From Variovorax sp. JS1663 (GTDB lineage: Bacteria > Pseudomonadota > Gammaproteobacteria > Burkholderiales > Burkholderiaceae_C): a stretch of 64,000 nucleotides of DNA. Every line of letters starts with the position of its first letter. The first letter of the stretch is position 1. Shown here piece after piece: positions 27,067 through 36,706 of this stretch. Position numbers and translations under genes: made by a program. The notes beneath the pieces were generated by a model. The model saw only the letters and a list, made by a program, of their open reading frames with translations. It was not told where the DNA came from and ran no database searches. The stretch covers positions 142,290 through 206,289 of the forward strand of contig NZ_LYMK01000005.1 of the NCBI RefSeq assembly GCF_002157355.1. The letters run 5' to 3'.

Positions 27067-27230
27067 ACTGCTTGGTGAAAACGTTTGAGCCCATCTGGCC
27101 ACATCTTGGGTTAGGTTGTAGCGAGAACGCGGCACACCACAAAGTCAAGAATGGCTCGTGGGTGGGCAGCTCCATGGTGTTCGATCCGCCCGAGCGCCGC
27201 GAGCACCATCAGCAAGGCGGTGCCACATGA
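27063..27230 (+). CDS. Small open frame of 55 codons between DUF2274 and HTH genes
   Basis: An ATG overlapping the DUF2274 stop opens a 55-codon frame whose stop in turn overlaps the ATG of the HTH gene (ATGA at both ends), continuing the coupling pattern of the operon. The peptide (MNCLVKTFEPIWPHLGLG at its start) resembles nothing I recognise, and its composition is unlike the neighbours. It could be a real coupled peptide or a recombination scar joining the trb operon to the end of the element. Confidence 0.3.
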   Translation: MNCLVKTFEPIWPHLGLGCSENAAHHKVKNGSWVGSSMVFDPPERREHHQQGGAT

Positions 27231-27535
27231 CCGACGAAACGATCAACGCCGAACAGTGCGCCGAACTCCTGCACTGCACCGAGCAACGTATCGAGGAACT
27301 GACCCGAACCGGCGAGTTACCGGGGATGAAATTCGGCCGCGGCTGGATCTACGTGAAGGCCGACCTGCTGGCCTACATTGCCGACCGCGCCCGGAAAGAG
27401 GCGGAAGAGCGGCGCCAGGACCTCAACGCCCGAAAGTCGGTGCCGCGCCTGGACATACCGATCAAGCCGCGGCGACAGACGCCTCCACCGCTTCCGGTGC
27501 CGGCCAAAGCCTTTGCGCAAGGTCCACGCCCCTGA
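27227..27535 (+). CDS. Helix-turn-helix DNA-binding protein, excisionase-like
   Basis: 102 residues. The N-terminal 60 form an HTH_17/excisionase-type winged helix: NAEQCAELLHCTEQRIEELT, then GELPGMKFGRGWIYVKADLL, the pattern of proteins that read sites as accessory recombination factors or MerR/AlpA-like regulators. A basic, Arg/Pro-rich tail follows. Its last 74 bp overlap the 3' end of the integrase gene on the other strand. Function as recombination directionality factor is inferred from fold and proximity. Confidence 0.72.
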   Translation: MTDETINAEQCAELLHCTEQRIEELTRTGELPGMKFGRGWIYVKADLLAYIADRARKEAEERRQDLNARKSVPRLDIPIKPRRQTPPPLPVPAKAFAQGPRP

Positions 27536-28688
27536 AGCTGGCGTAGCGCTGGGCCATCACCGAGCCCGGCTTCCATCCCATGATCTTGTTCAGCTCCTCC
27601 AGTCGGAACAGATCGCGCCCGTCTTTGTCTTTCAGCTCCAGCCATCGGCACGTAGCTTCGTGTCTCAGGTCATGTTCATGGAGGCCAACGATGTCCATGT
27701 ACTCGAAAGCGATCCTGAAACGGAATGACAGCCGTTGACTGGTACGCACCAAGCCCATTTTCCCTTCCTCGATCCCTTCTTCGTGGAGGAACGGAAGGAT
27801 GTGCGCGTCGGGTTCAAACGGCGGCCGCGATGCAAAGTACGAGGAAAGCGCCTGATGCACTTCGGGGCGCATCGGGACATCCCGATAAGAAATCTTCCCA
27901 CGCCACTGCTTGGTCTCCTTGGCATGGATCACCTTGTTCTCCATGTCAATCTGGCCCCTGGTCAGGGTGTACGCCTCCCTGAGCCGTAGTCCCGTGTTCA
28001 GGATCAGCAGGTACAAGGTCAGCAACGCATCGCCGCCCTTGAGTTCGAGGCCGCGCGCGCGATCCGGCCGCTCATAGCCCGACAGCACCGCCACGATCTT
28101 CTCGTGCTCCCCTGGCAGCAGGCGCCTGTCGCGCGCCAGGTTCACCTTCACCTTGCCTCCCTTGGCTTTGACCATCTGGGCATCGACGTCGGTATAAGTC
28201 GAGTAGCCCTTGGGCAGCAGCTTCACGGGGTTGCTGATCTTGACGTTCACGTTGTGCCGCAGGTACTCGTCAATGGCCCGGCTCAGCGCCTGAATGCGGT
28301 GCTTGATGGACGAAGGGGACAGGTTCTTCTCTACCTTCAGGGAACGGAGATAGCCGGTCAGCCACTTGTAATTGGCGTCCGAGAACCGCACCGAACCCAC
28401 CTCATGCGTCAGCGTCTTGAGCGTGAGAATTTGCGAAGGCGCCGCGAAGCCGCTGTCCGACCACTCACCAAGAATGCGCAACAAGCGCACGCCGTCGCCG
28501 GGGGATGTAGGGGCAGTCAGTTCTGCCGGCGGCGGGATGTCCGCGTGCTTCATCAGCTTCCACTGCTGCCCGTAGGCAATGGCCTCGGCCTCGGTATCGA
28601 AGGTGAAGTACTTGCGTCCGTTTGGAAGCGATGGGTGCCTCAGCCCAATTTCCCACTTCCCGGATGGCTTGAGTCGGGGTTTTGCCAT
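27462..28688 (-). CDS. Tyrosine recombinase (integrase) of the ICE
   Basis: 408 residues. An N-terminal DUF-like arm-binding part (KPSGKWEIGLRHPSLPNG), a core-binding region near 100-200, and a C-terminal catalytic domain. Catalytic residues visible are the first Arg in NTGLRLREAYTL near 240, the HDLRH box near 345 and the Tyr in MAQRYASF near 385. It reads inward from the right end of the element, with its promoter region (28689-28834) rich in palindromes. It mediates integration and excision. Whether it belongs to the same ICE as the Trb genes or to a small island abutting it cannot be settled here, but no other end is visible between them. Confidence 0.9.
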   Translation of the reverse strand: MAKPRLKPSGKWEIGLRHPSLPNGRKYFTFDTEAEAIAYGQQWKLMKHADIPPPAELTAPTSPGDGVRLLRILGEWSDSGFAAPSQILTLKTLTHEVGSVRFSDANYKWLTGYLRSLKVEKNLSPSSIKHRIQALSRAIDEYLRHNVNVKISNPVKLLPKGYSTYTDVDAQMVKAKGGKVKVNLARDRRLLPGEHEKIVAVLSGYERPDRARGLELKGGDALLTLYLLILNTGLRLREAYTLTRGQIDMENKVIHAKETKQWRGKISYRDVPMRPEVHQALSSYFASRPPFEPDAHILPFLHEEGIEEGKMGLVRTSQRLSFRFRIAFEYMDIVGLHEHDLRHEATCRWLELKDKDGRDLFRLEELNKIMGWKPGSVMAQRYASFRGVDLAQRLWPAPEAVEASVAAA

Positions 28689-28717
28689 GCCACAATCTCC
28701 ATCACATGAATGAGATG

Positions 28718-28825
28718 GATCATCGCATGATCTGATCGAGTTTCAGCCGCCATTTTGTGGCGTCTGTGGATGTTTTTGAGGCACTTCTCAGGCACAAAAA
28801 TCTTATAAGCTATTGATTTATAAGA
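28718..28825. repeat. Palindrome cluster upstream of the integrase, candidate attachment region
   Basis: Three perfect inverted repeats in 108 bp: GATCAT-CGC-ATGATC (28718-28732), CGCCA-N5-TGGCG (28748-28762) and TCTTATAA-N9-TTATAAGA (28801-28825). A direct repeat AGGCAC also occurs near 28780-28795. The segment is AT-rich against both flanks and lies between the integrase start and the GC-rich chromosomal operon, where core and arm sites of an attR would be expected. No tRNA is recognisable here. Confidence 0.45.
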
Positions 28826-28834
28826 CATTAAAAA

Positions 28835-28915
28835 ATGACGACAAACACAACAATCAGCTACAAGATCGAACTGATCCAGCGCGCCGACGAAGCCGCCGGC
28901 GGCGGCCTGCGCTGA
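28835..28915 (+). other. Short frame crossing the element-chromosome junction; probable 3' remnant of a chromosomal gene
   Basis: A 26-codon frame. Its first half is AT-rich like the element and its second half (IELIQRADEAAGGGLR then TGA) is GC-rich like the chromosome. This suggests the integration point lies at about 28850-28865 inside the 3' end of a gene, whose C-terminal codons remain here. I do not recognise the protein. Confidence 0.3.
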
Positions 28916-28921
28916 GCCTTC

Positions 28922-29647
28922 TCAGCAGCCCAGCAGATCCGCCAACGCCCCGATGTCGCGCGCGTGCAGCGTGTTGTCGGGGTGCGGCGAGACGTCCTTG
29001 GGCCGCGCCGGCCCGAACTCGTTCGGCCGCTCGATGTAGCCGGTGCGCAGGCCGCAGGTCCGCGCCGCGGCCAGGTCGTCGTGGTGCGCGGCGGCCAGCA
29101 TGACCTGGTTGGGCGTCACGTCGAAGACCGCCGCCACGCCCAGGTAGGTGCGCGGGTCGGGCTTGTAGGCCTTGAAGACCTCGGCCGACAGCACGCAGTC
29201 CCAGGGCAGACCGGCGTTCTTGGCCATCTCGGTCAGGAGGCCGATGTTGCCGTTGGACAGCGAGCAGATGATGTACTTGCGCTTGAGCCGCGCCAGTCCT
29301 TCCACCGAGTCCGGCCAGGCCGGCAGCCGGTGCCAGGCCTTGTTGAGCTCGCGCTTGCGCCCGCTCTCGAGCTCCTCGATGCCGAAGTCGCGCAGCACGC
29401 CCCCGAGGATGCCCATGTGCAGCTCGTCCAGCAGCGTGAAGCCGCCCTCGCCCGCCGCGATGCGCTCCATCACGCTCTTCATCGCGGGTTGGTAGCCGGC
29501 ACGCCAGGCCAGCGCGAAGGCACCGCCGTCCACGCCGGGCAGCAGGCGCTCGGCCTCGGCGGCAATGCCGCTGTACCAATCCACCACCGTGCCGAAGACG
29601 TCGAAGGCGATGACCTTGAGCTCGCCCGGATCGAAGTCGACGCTCAT
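28922..29647 (-). CDS. HAD-superfamily hydrolase, haloacid dehalogenase type II
   Basis: 241 residues. The nucleophile Asp lies in [12 protein letters not shown] near residue 15, motif II is CSLSNGN, the Lys is in [13 protein letters not shown], and motif IV is [10 protein letters not shown], as in L-2-haloacid dehalogenases. It overlaps the eda stop by ATGA, so it belongs to the Entner-Doudoroff operon. True dehalogenase activity is not assured; the linkage suggests a sugar- or acid-phosphate housekeeping role, or a stray. No frame break. Confidence 0.9.
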   Translation of the reverse strand: MSVDFDPGELKVIAFDVFGTVVDWYSGIAAEAERLLPGVDGGAFALAWRAGYQPAMKSVMERIAAGEGGFTLLDELHMGILGGVLRDFGIEELESGRKRELNKAWHRLPAWPDSVEGLARLKRKYIICSLSNGNIGLLTEMAKNAGLPWDCVLSAEVFKAYKPDPRTYLGVAAVFDVTPNQVMLAAAHHDDLAAARTCGLRTGYIERPNEFGPARPKDVSPHPDNTLHARDIGALADLLGC

Positions 29648-30281
29648 CTCGCCAGCTTGCTGGCCTCGCGCGCCAGCGCCTCGATGCGGCCCCAGTCGCC
29701 CGCCGCGATCGCATCGGTGGGGACGATCCAGGAGCCGCCCACGCAGGCCACGTTGGACAGCGAGAGAAACTCGTGCGCATTGGCCGCGGTGATGCCGCCG
29801 GTGGGGCAGAACTTCACGTCGCCGAAGGGGCCCTGCCAGGCTTTCAGCATGGCGACGCCGCCGGCCTGCACGGCCGGGAAGAACTTCAGCTCGGTGAAGC
29901 CGTCCTCCTGGGCCAGCATGATCTCGCTGCCGGTGGCCACGCCGGGCAGCAGCGGCAGGCCGAGGTCGTGGCAGGCCTTCCCGACCGCGCGCGTGTAGCC
30001 CGGGCTCACGCCGAACTTCGCGCCCGCCAGGGCCGAGGCCTGCGCGTCGGCCGCGCTGCGGATGGTGCCGGCGCCGGCCACCGCATCGGGCACTTCCTTG
30101 GAGATGATCTCGATGCATTCGAGCGCCTCGCGCGTGCGCAGGGTCACTTCCAGCATGCGGATGCCGCCAGCCACCAGCGCGCGGGCGAGCGGCACCGCGT
30201 CCTTGACGTCGTGCAGCACGATCACCGGGATCACCGGCGCGTCGCGCATCACCTCGATCGCGGTGATGCTCGTGTGGTTCT

Positions 30282-30291
<10 letters not shown>
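29644..30291 (-). CDS. eda: 2-Dehydro-3-deoxy-phosphogluconate (KDPG) aldolase
   Basis: 215 residues, normal for Eda. [23 protein letters not shown], the catalytic Glu in RMLEVTLRT, the GAGTI phosphate loop, and the Schiff-base Lys in TELKFFPA with TGGI at the end are all present. It cleaves KDPG into pyruvate and glyceraldehyde-3-phosphate. Its start lies 10 bp inside the edd gene, so the two are coupled. Confidence 0.96.
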
Positions 30292-32120
<1,829 letters not shown>

Positions 32121-32193
32121 GGTGCTTCGCTGTGCAGTGGCCGCGCGGCCGCCACGCCGACGCGGCTATACATCGTACCAAGCCCTCACGACC

Positions 32194-33075
32194 TTACGAG
32201 GATGTCAAGGCATCGAGCACCACCCGCACCCGCGGCGGCAGCAGCCGCTGCGACGGGTAGACCGCGCTGATCGGCATCGCCGCAGGCCGAAGCGAGGGCA
32301 GCAGCTCGACGAGGCGGCCGTCGGCCAGCTCGTCGGTGACCATGTAGTCGGGCAGCTGCGCGATGCCCTGGCCGAGCAGGGCCGCCTGCACCATGCCCTC
32401 GCCGTCGTTCAGGCGCATGTGGCTCGTCGGGTGGAGCGTGATGGCATGGCCGCGCTGGATGAACTGCCATGGCCGGTCGCGGCCGCTGGTGGGCATTCGA
32501 AAGACGATCGCACGGTGCTGCGCCAGTGCCCGCAGCGTGGTCGGCTGGCCGTGCTGGGCCAGGTAGGCCGGGCCGGCGACCAGCAGCAGGGTCTGGCTCG
32601 CGAAGCGGCGCGCCACCAGCGAGGAGTCCTGCAGCGCGCCGACGCGGATGGCCAGGTCGATACCATCCTTCACCAGGTCCACGTAACCGTCCTGCAGGCG
32701 CAGGTCCAGCTCCAGGCCCGGATGCTGCTGCTGCAGCCGCGCCAGCAGCGGCAGGATCACGCGCCGGCCGAACACGATCGGCATGTCGATGCGCAGCAGG
32801 CCCGTGGCGCTCGCGCGCGTGCCGGCGGCATCGGCATGCAGGTCCTCGATCTCGGCCAGCACGCGCTGGCAGCGGTGGTAGAGGCGCTCCCCGTCGGGCG
32901 TGAGCGTCACCTGCCGCGTCGTGCGGTGGAAGAGCTTGACGCCCAGCGAGTCCTCCAGGCGGAGCACCGCCTTGGCGAGCGTGGAGGACGCGGTGCCCAC
33001 CTCGCGCGCCGCGGCGGCGAAGCTGCCGTGCTTGGCGGTCTCGGTGAAGGCGAGGAACTGCTGCAGGCCCTGCAT
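32194..33075 (-). CDS. LysR-type transcriptional regulator
   Basis: 293 residues. Winged HTH at residues 1-60 (FTETAKHGSFAAAAREVGTASSTLAKAVLRLED), then a substrate-binding domain typical of the DsdC/CrgA-like group (LLRIDMPIVFGRRVILP). Its own SD GGAGG and start abut a strong inverted repeat (33087-33111) in the gap shared with the divergent cupin gene, so it likely regulates the cupin and itself. Control of edd is possible but not indicated. Confidence 0.93.
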   Translation of the reverse strand: MQGLQQFLAFTETAKHGSFAAAAREVGTASSTLAKAVLRLEDSLGVKLFHRTTRQVTLTPDGERLYHRCQRVLAEIEDLHADAAGTRASATGLLRIDMPIVFGRRVILPLLARLQQQHPGLELDLRLQDGYVDLVKDGIDLAIRVGALQDSSLVARRFASQTLLLVAGPAYLAQHGQPTTLRALAQHRAIVFRMPTSGRDRPWQFIQRGHAITLHPTSHMRLNDGEGMVQAALLGQGIAQLPDYMVTDELADGRLVELLPSLRPAAMPISAVYPSQRLLPPRVRVVLDALTSS

Positions 33076-33086
33076 CGCACACCTCC

Positions 33087-33124
33087 GATTGAGGAAGGAA
33101 TGTCCTCAATCTTAGGTTATTGAG
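33087..33124. promoter_or_regulatory. LysR operator: three regularly placed ATTGAG/CTCAAT half-sites
   Basis: A perfect 9-bp inverted repeat GATTGAGGA-N7-TCCTCAATC (33087-33111) shares its right arm with a second inverted repeat CTCAAT-N8-ATTGAG (33105-33124). It starts 12 bp from the LysR start codon and 71 bp before the cupin start, the classic place for a LysR activation and repression site. Confidence 0.7.
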
Positions 33125-33194
33125 ACGTCTTCCCGATGGCCGCGCGCTTCACGACACTGCCTTCACCGTCACTCGAAACCCCAGGAGCCGCCCC

Positions 33195-33584
33195 ATGACC
33201 ACCCCGCCCGACGCCACCGTCTTCTCCCACGCCGCCCTGCCCCTGGCCGAACTGCCGGGCATCGCGCACCGCACGCTCGCCGGCCGCGAGCATGGCTCGA
33301 CCCAGCTGTCGATCTGGCGCCAGACGCTGGCGCCCGGCGCCGCGACGCCGCCGCACTCCCACGACACCGAGGAGGTGGTGCTGTGCCACACCGGACGCGG
33401 CGAGGTGCACCTGGCCGGCCGCGTGCACCCCTTCGGCGCCGAGACGAGCGTGCTGCTGCCGCGCGACGTGCCGCACCAGATCTTCAATGTGGGGGACGAG
33501 CCGATGGAGATCACCGGCGTGTTTCCGGCCGCGCCGGTCGGCGTGTTCGACCTCGAGCGCAGGCCGATGCCGCTGCCGTGGTGA
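33195..33584 (+). CDS. Cupin-domain protein
   Basis: 129 residues from an ATG preceded by CAGGAG. A single cupin_2 barrel: motif 1 PPHSHDTEEVVLCHTGRGEV with two His and a Glu as metal ligands, motif 2 LPRDVPHQIFNVGDEP with the third His. Such proteins are small metal-dependent enzymes or sensors; the substrate is unknown. It is divergent from a LysR gene with an obvious shared operator, so it is probably the regulator's main target. Confidence 0.88.
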   Translation: MTTPPDATVFSHAALPLAELPGIAHRTLAGREHGSTQLSIWRQTLAPGAATPPHSHDTEEVVLCHTGRGEVHLAGRVHPFGAETSVLLPRDVPHQIFNVGDEPMEITGVFPAAPVGVFDLERRPMPLPW

Positions 33585-33587
33585 GCC

Positions 33588-34124
33588 TCAGTCGACCAGC
33601 TTGACTTCCACGCGGCGCGCCTGCGCGTCGGTGCCGGAGCCGGTGGTCACGGCGGGCTTCTGCAGGTCGATCCTGCCGGCCGGCACGCCCAGGCCGGCAA
33701 GCACGTCGCGGACCATCTCGGCCCGCTTCTTCGCGAGCTGTTCGTTCTGCGCCGGGTCGCCGGTGGTGTCGTGGAAGCCCGAGACCACCGCCTTGCGGCC
33801 GCCCTCCACGCCCTTGATCACCACGGCCAGCGCCTCGGCCGCACCGGGCGCCAGATCGGCACTGCCGGTGGCGAAATAGAAGTTCACGGTCCCGCCCTGC
33901 ACGCGGATGCTGGCCCCGTCGGGAATGACCACCGTCACCGTTTCGGTGACTTCCACCACGGCCACCGACGCCGGCGCGGCCGCGCCAGCCGCCACGGGAT
34001 GCGCCTTGTGGCCCTGGGTGTAGAGCACGATGCCGATCACGAAGAGGATCACCAGGGCGATGAGCCCCAGCACGAAGGCGAGAACGAAATTCTGCTGACT
34101 CTCGTCGTCGGCGAATGCGGACAT
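33588..34124 (-). CDS. OmpA-family protein with N-terminal membrane anchor
   Basis: 178 residues. Start at 34124 is set by AGGAG 8 bp upstream. One membrane helix at about residues 13-37 (FVLAFVLGLIALVILFVIGIVLY), an Ala-rich spacer, then an OmpA-like peptidoglycan-binding domain from residue 75 (VNFYFATGSADLAPGAAEAL, KKRAEMVRDVLAGLGV, closing ARRVEVKLV). It would sit in the inner membrane and touch peptidoglycan. The stop lies 4 bp from the convergent cupin stop. Confidence 0.88.
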   Translation of the reverse strand: MSAFADDESQQNFVLAFVLGLIALVILFVIGIVLYTQGHKAHPVAAGAAAPASVAVVEVTETVTVVIPDGASIRVQGGTVNFYFATGSADLAPGAAEALAVVIKGVEGGRKAVVSGFHDTTGDPAQNEQLAKKRAEMVRDVLAGLGVPAGRIDLQKPAVTTGSGTDAQARRVEVKLVD

Positions 34125-34166
34125 GGGTCGAACTCCTTCGTTGAGGGGCCGGTAAATAATGGTGCG

Positions 34167-34910
34167 GTGAACCATGACCGCCAAATTCTAGGCGCGGGCC
34201 CGTTGCAGCCCCAAGGCAACCCTGGGCCACCGGGACTGGATCCTCTGCCCAAGCCCCTGCGCGACCCCCAACCCATGCTCGACCGCGTGATCGAGGAATG
34301 GGGTGGCCACGAAGACTTGTGGATATTCGGCTACGGCTCGCTGATCTGGCGGCCCGAGTTCGGCTTCATCGAGCGGCATCCGGCGCGGGTGCACGGCTGG
34401 CACCGGGCGCTCAAGATGTGGAGCCGTGTCAACCGCGGCACCGTCGACAACCCCGGCCTGGTGTTCGGCCTGCTCTCGGGCGGCAGCTGCCGGGGCATGG
34501 TGTTCCGCATCCCGGCCGCCGATGGCCTGGAGACGCTGGGCCGGCTGTGGCTGCGCGAAATGCCCACCGGCGTCTACGACCCGCGCTGGCTGCAGTGCGA
34601 CATGCCTCATGGCGCGGTGCGGGCGCTGGCCTTCACCCTGTCGCGGCGCAGCCCCAACTTCACCGGCCACCTGGACGACGAGCGCTACCGCCGCATCTTC
34701 GCCAGCGCGGTCGGGCGCTACGGCAGCTCGCTCGACTATGCGCAGCAGACTCTGCTGGAACTGCAGCGCCACTCGATCCACGACGCGGCGCTGGCGCGGC
34801 TTGTCAGGCTGGCCGAATCCAGGTTGTCGGAGTCCCCCGATTGCGGCGATGCAGCCACTCCGGTATACCCGACCACTGATTCGACCCCTTCCACGACTTC
34901 CAAGGAGTAG
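34167..34910 (+). CDS. Glutathione-specific gamma-glutamylcyclotransferase (ChaC family)
   Basis: 247 residues from a GTG at 34167; an ATG at 34275 would give 211 residues starting just before the domain. Neither has a good Shine-Dalgarno. The domain starts with LWIFGYGSLIWRPEF, the ChaC nucleotide-like glycine loop, and carries WLREMPTGVYDPRW where the catalytic Glu is expected. It degrades glutathione to 5-oxoproline and Cys-Gly. A Thr/Ser/Pro-rich tail ends 4 bp before sodC, suggesting a two-gene oxidative-stress unit. Confidence 0.9.
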   Translation: MNHDRQILGAGPLQPQGNPGPPGLDPLPKPLRDPQPMLDRVIEEWGGHEDLWIFGYGSLIWRPEFGFIERHPARVHGWHRALKMWSRVNRGTVDNPGLVFGLLSGGSCRGMVFRIPAADGLETLGRLWLREMPTGVYDPRWLQCDMPHGAVRALAFTLSRRSPNFTGHLDDERYRRIFASAVGRYGSSLDYAQQTLLELQRHSIHDAALARLVRLAESRLSESPDCGDAATPVYPTTDSTPSTTSKE

Positions 34911-34913
34911 CCC

Positions 34914-35453
34914 ATGTCCCCTCGCCTCATCGCCCCCGCTCTTGCCATCGCAGCAGCAGCCAGCCTGCTTGCGGGCTGCGGCACCATGGGGGGCAAGGCG
35001 AGCGCCACTGCCAACCTGGCGCCGACAGGCGCGATCTCGCCCAATCCGACCACGGGCAACGTGACCTTCACCGCACTCGATCACGGCGTGCGCGTGACCG
35101 GCGAGGTGCGCGGCTTCGCGCCGGGCACGGAGCATGGCTTCCACATCCATGAAAAGGGCGACTGCGGCGACAACGGCAATGCCTCCGGCGGCCACTTCAA
35201 TCCGGCAGGCGGCACGCACGGCAAGTTCGGCGCACCCGGCAGCCATGCGGGCGAGTTGCCCAGCCTGGTGGCCGACGCCACCGGCACGGCGCGCTTCAGC
35301 GTCGACGTGCATTCCATCTCGCTGACCGACGGCGCCGCCAACAACGTCATCGGGCGTGCGCTCATCGTGCACCGCGACCGCGACGACTTCACCTCGCAGC
35401 CGGCCGGCAACTCGGGGCCGCGCGTCGCCTGCGCGCTGATCACCCGCCGGTGA
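34914..35453 (+). CDS. sodC: Superoxide dismutase [Cu-Zn], lipoprotein type
   Basis: 179 residues. Signal peptide with a LLAGC lipobox (Cys about residue 22) predicts a lipid-anchored periplasmic enzyme. Copper and zinc ligands are seen in HGFHIHEKGDC, GGHFNPAGGTHG and SHAGELPSLVAD; the second disulfide Cys is in RVACALI. It removes periplasmic superoxide. AAGGAG precedes the ATG. Its last 14 bp overlap the convergent MobA-like gene. Confidence 0.96.
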   Translation: MSPRLIAPALAIAAAASLLAGCGTMGGKASATANLAPTGAISPNPTTGNVTFTALDHGVRVTGEVRGFAPGTEHGFHIHEKGDCGDNGNASGGHFNPAGGTHGKFGAPGSHAGELPSLVADATGTARFSVDVHSISLTDGAANNVIGRALIVHRDRDDFTSQPAGNSGPRVACALITRR

Positions 35454-36003
35454 GGCGACCGGCCAGCAACGCTTCCGCCCGGGCGAGCTGCTCGGGCGTG
35501 TCGATGTCGGTGAGGATGCCGATGTCGTCCACCTCGACCTCCGCCACTGCTCCGGCCTCGCGCAGCGCGCGCAGCACGGGCGCCGCGCCCTGGGGTCCGG
35601 CCAGCGCCGAGAGCCGAGGGCCGCAGGCGGCCGCGAAGCCCACGGGATGCCCCCGCTCCCCGCGGTGATGCGGCTGCGCCGCCTGGACTGGGCCGCCCAG
35701 CGCCCGGGCCACCGCCTGCAGGGTGGAAGGCAGCACCAGCGGCAGGTCGGCCGGCAGCACCAGCCATCCCGCGGCATCGCCGGTGGCGCGCACCGCGGCG
35801 GCGATCGAATCGCCCATGCCGGGATGGCCGGCATCCTCCAGGTGCCAGGGAAGGCCGCTGGCGCGCACCGCGGCCAGCGTGTGCTCGAGCACCGTGCGAT
35901 CCGCCAGCGCGGCATGCAGCTTGGAGCCACTGCCGCCGGCGGCGCGAAATCGCTCTCCACGACCGGAGGCCAGCACGATCACGGTGGGCAGAGGCATTGG
36001 CAT
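35440..36003 (-). CDS. Nucleotidyltransferase, MobA/MocA-like (molybdenum cofactor type)
   Basis: 187 residues from the ATG at 36003. N-terminal [12 protein letters not shown] is the nucleotide-binding loop of GT-A type transferases, slightly off the LAAGxGxRM consensus (Ser for Ala). [12 protein letters not shown] contains the metal-binding Asp and GHPVGF the substrate loop, fitting MocA/MobA-like cytidylyl- or guanylyltransferases of molybdopterin maturation. No other Moco gene is near, so the exact nucleotide and acceptor are unassigned. Confidence 0.82.
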   Translation of the reverse strand: MPMPLPTVIVLASGRGERFRAAGGSGSKLHAALADRTVLEHTLAAVRASGLPWHLEDAGHPGMGDSIAAAVRATGDAAGWLVLPADLPLVLPSTLQAVARALGGPVQAAQPHHRGERGHPVGFAAACGPRLSALAGPQGAAPVLRALREAGAVAEVEVDDIGILTDIDTPEQLARAEALLAGRLTGG

Positions 36004-36043
36004 GCGCGCAGTATCCCCGCATCGCTTGCGCAACAATGCAGCC

Positions 36044-36694
36044 ATGATGATTTCCCCCAAGGACACCCTCGCCGCGCTGCGCAAGAGCTACGAGCGCGCG
36101 GAGCTGGACGAGGCCAGCAGCACCCCCGACCCGCTGCTGCAGTTCGAGCGCTGGCTCGCCGAAGCCATCGATGCCCAGTTGCCCGAACCCAACGCCATGA
36201 CCCTGGCCACCGTCGGCGGCGACCTGCGGCCCTCGACCCGCATCGTGCTGATCAAGGGCTACGACGCGCGCGGCATCATCTGGTACACCAACTACAACAG
36301 CCGCAAGGGCCAGGAGCTGGCCGGCAATCCCTGGGCCGCATTGCAGTTCCACTGGGTCGAGCTGGAGCGCGTGGTCCGCATCGAGGGCCGCGTCGGCAAG
36401 GTCGACGACGCCGAGAGCGATGCCTACTTCGCCAGCCGCCCGCTCGACTCCCGCATCGGCGCCTGGGCCAGCCCGCAGAGCGAGGTCATCAGCGGACGCG
36501 ACGTGCTGGTGAAGAACGCCGCCGTGCAGGCCGCGAAGCACCTGCTCTCCCCGCCGCGGCCGCCGCACTGGGGCGGCTTCAGGCTGGTGCCCGACCGGTG
36601 GGAGTTCTGGCAGGGGCGCAAGAGCCGGCTGCACGATCGCTTGCGCTATCGGCTGGAGGATGGGAACTGGATGCGCGAGCGGCTGGCGCCGTGA
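36044..36694 (+). CDS. pdxH: Pyridoxamine/pyridoxine 5'-phosphate oxidase
   Basis: 216 residues from the ATG at 36044. [32 protein letters not shown] [30 protein letters not shown], and the terminal [17 protein letters not shown] with RLHDR are the PdxH signatures for FMN and PLP binding. It makes pyridoxal phosphate in the cytoplasm using oxygen. Complete; 12 bp separate it from a convergent transporter. Confidence 0.97.
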   Translation: MMISPKDTLAALRKSYERAELDEASSTPDPLLQFERWLAEAIDAQLPEPNAMTLATVGGDLRPSTRIVLIKGYDARGIIWYTNYNSRKGQELAGNPWAALQFHWVELERVVRIEGRVGKVDDAESDAYFASRPLDSRIGAWASPQSEVISGRDVLVKNAAVQAAKHLLSPPRPPHWGGFRLVPDRWEFWQGRKSRLHDRLRYRLEDGNWMRERLAP

Positions 36695-36706
36695 GCCAGG
36701 GTCGAC

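Noticed and set aside
27067..28870. The 8-bp TTTTTCAT attachment core known from Tn4371
   Set aside because: Not found on either strand near the integrase, so the element is only Tn4371-like in its transfer genes.
28689..28921. A tRNA gene as integration target
   Set aside because: No cloverleaf, T-loop or CCA-like 3' end could be found in this gap.
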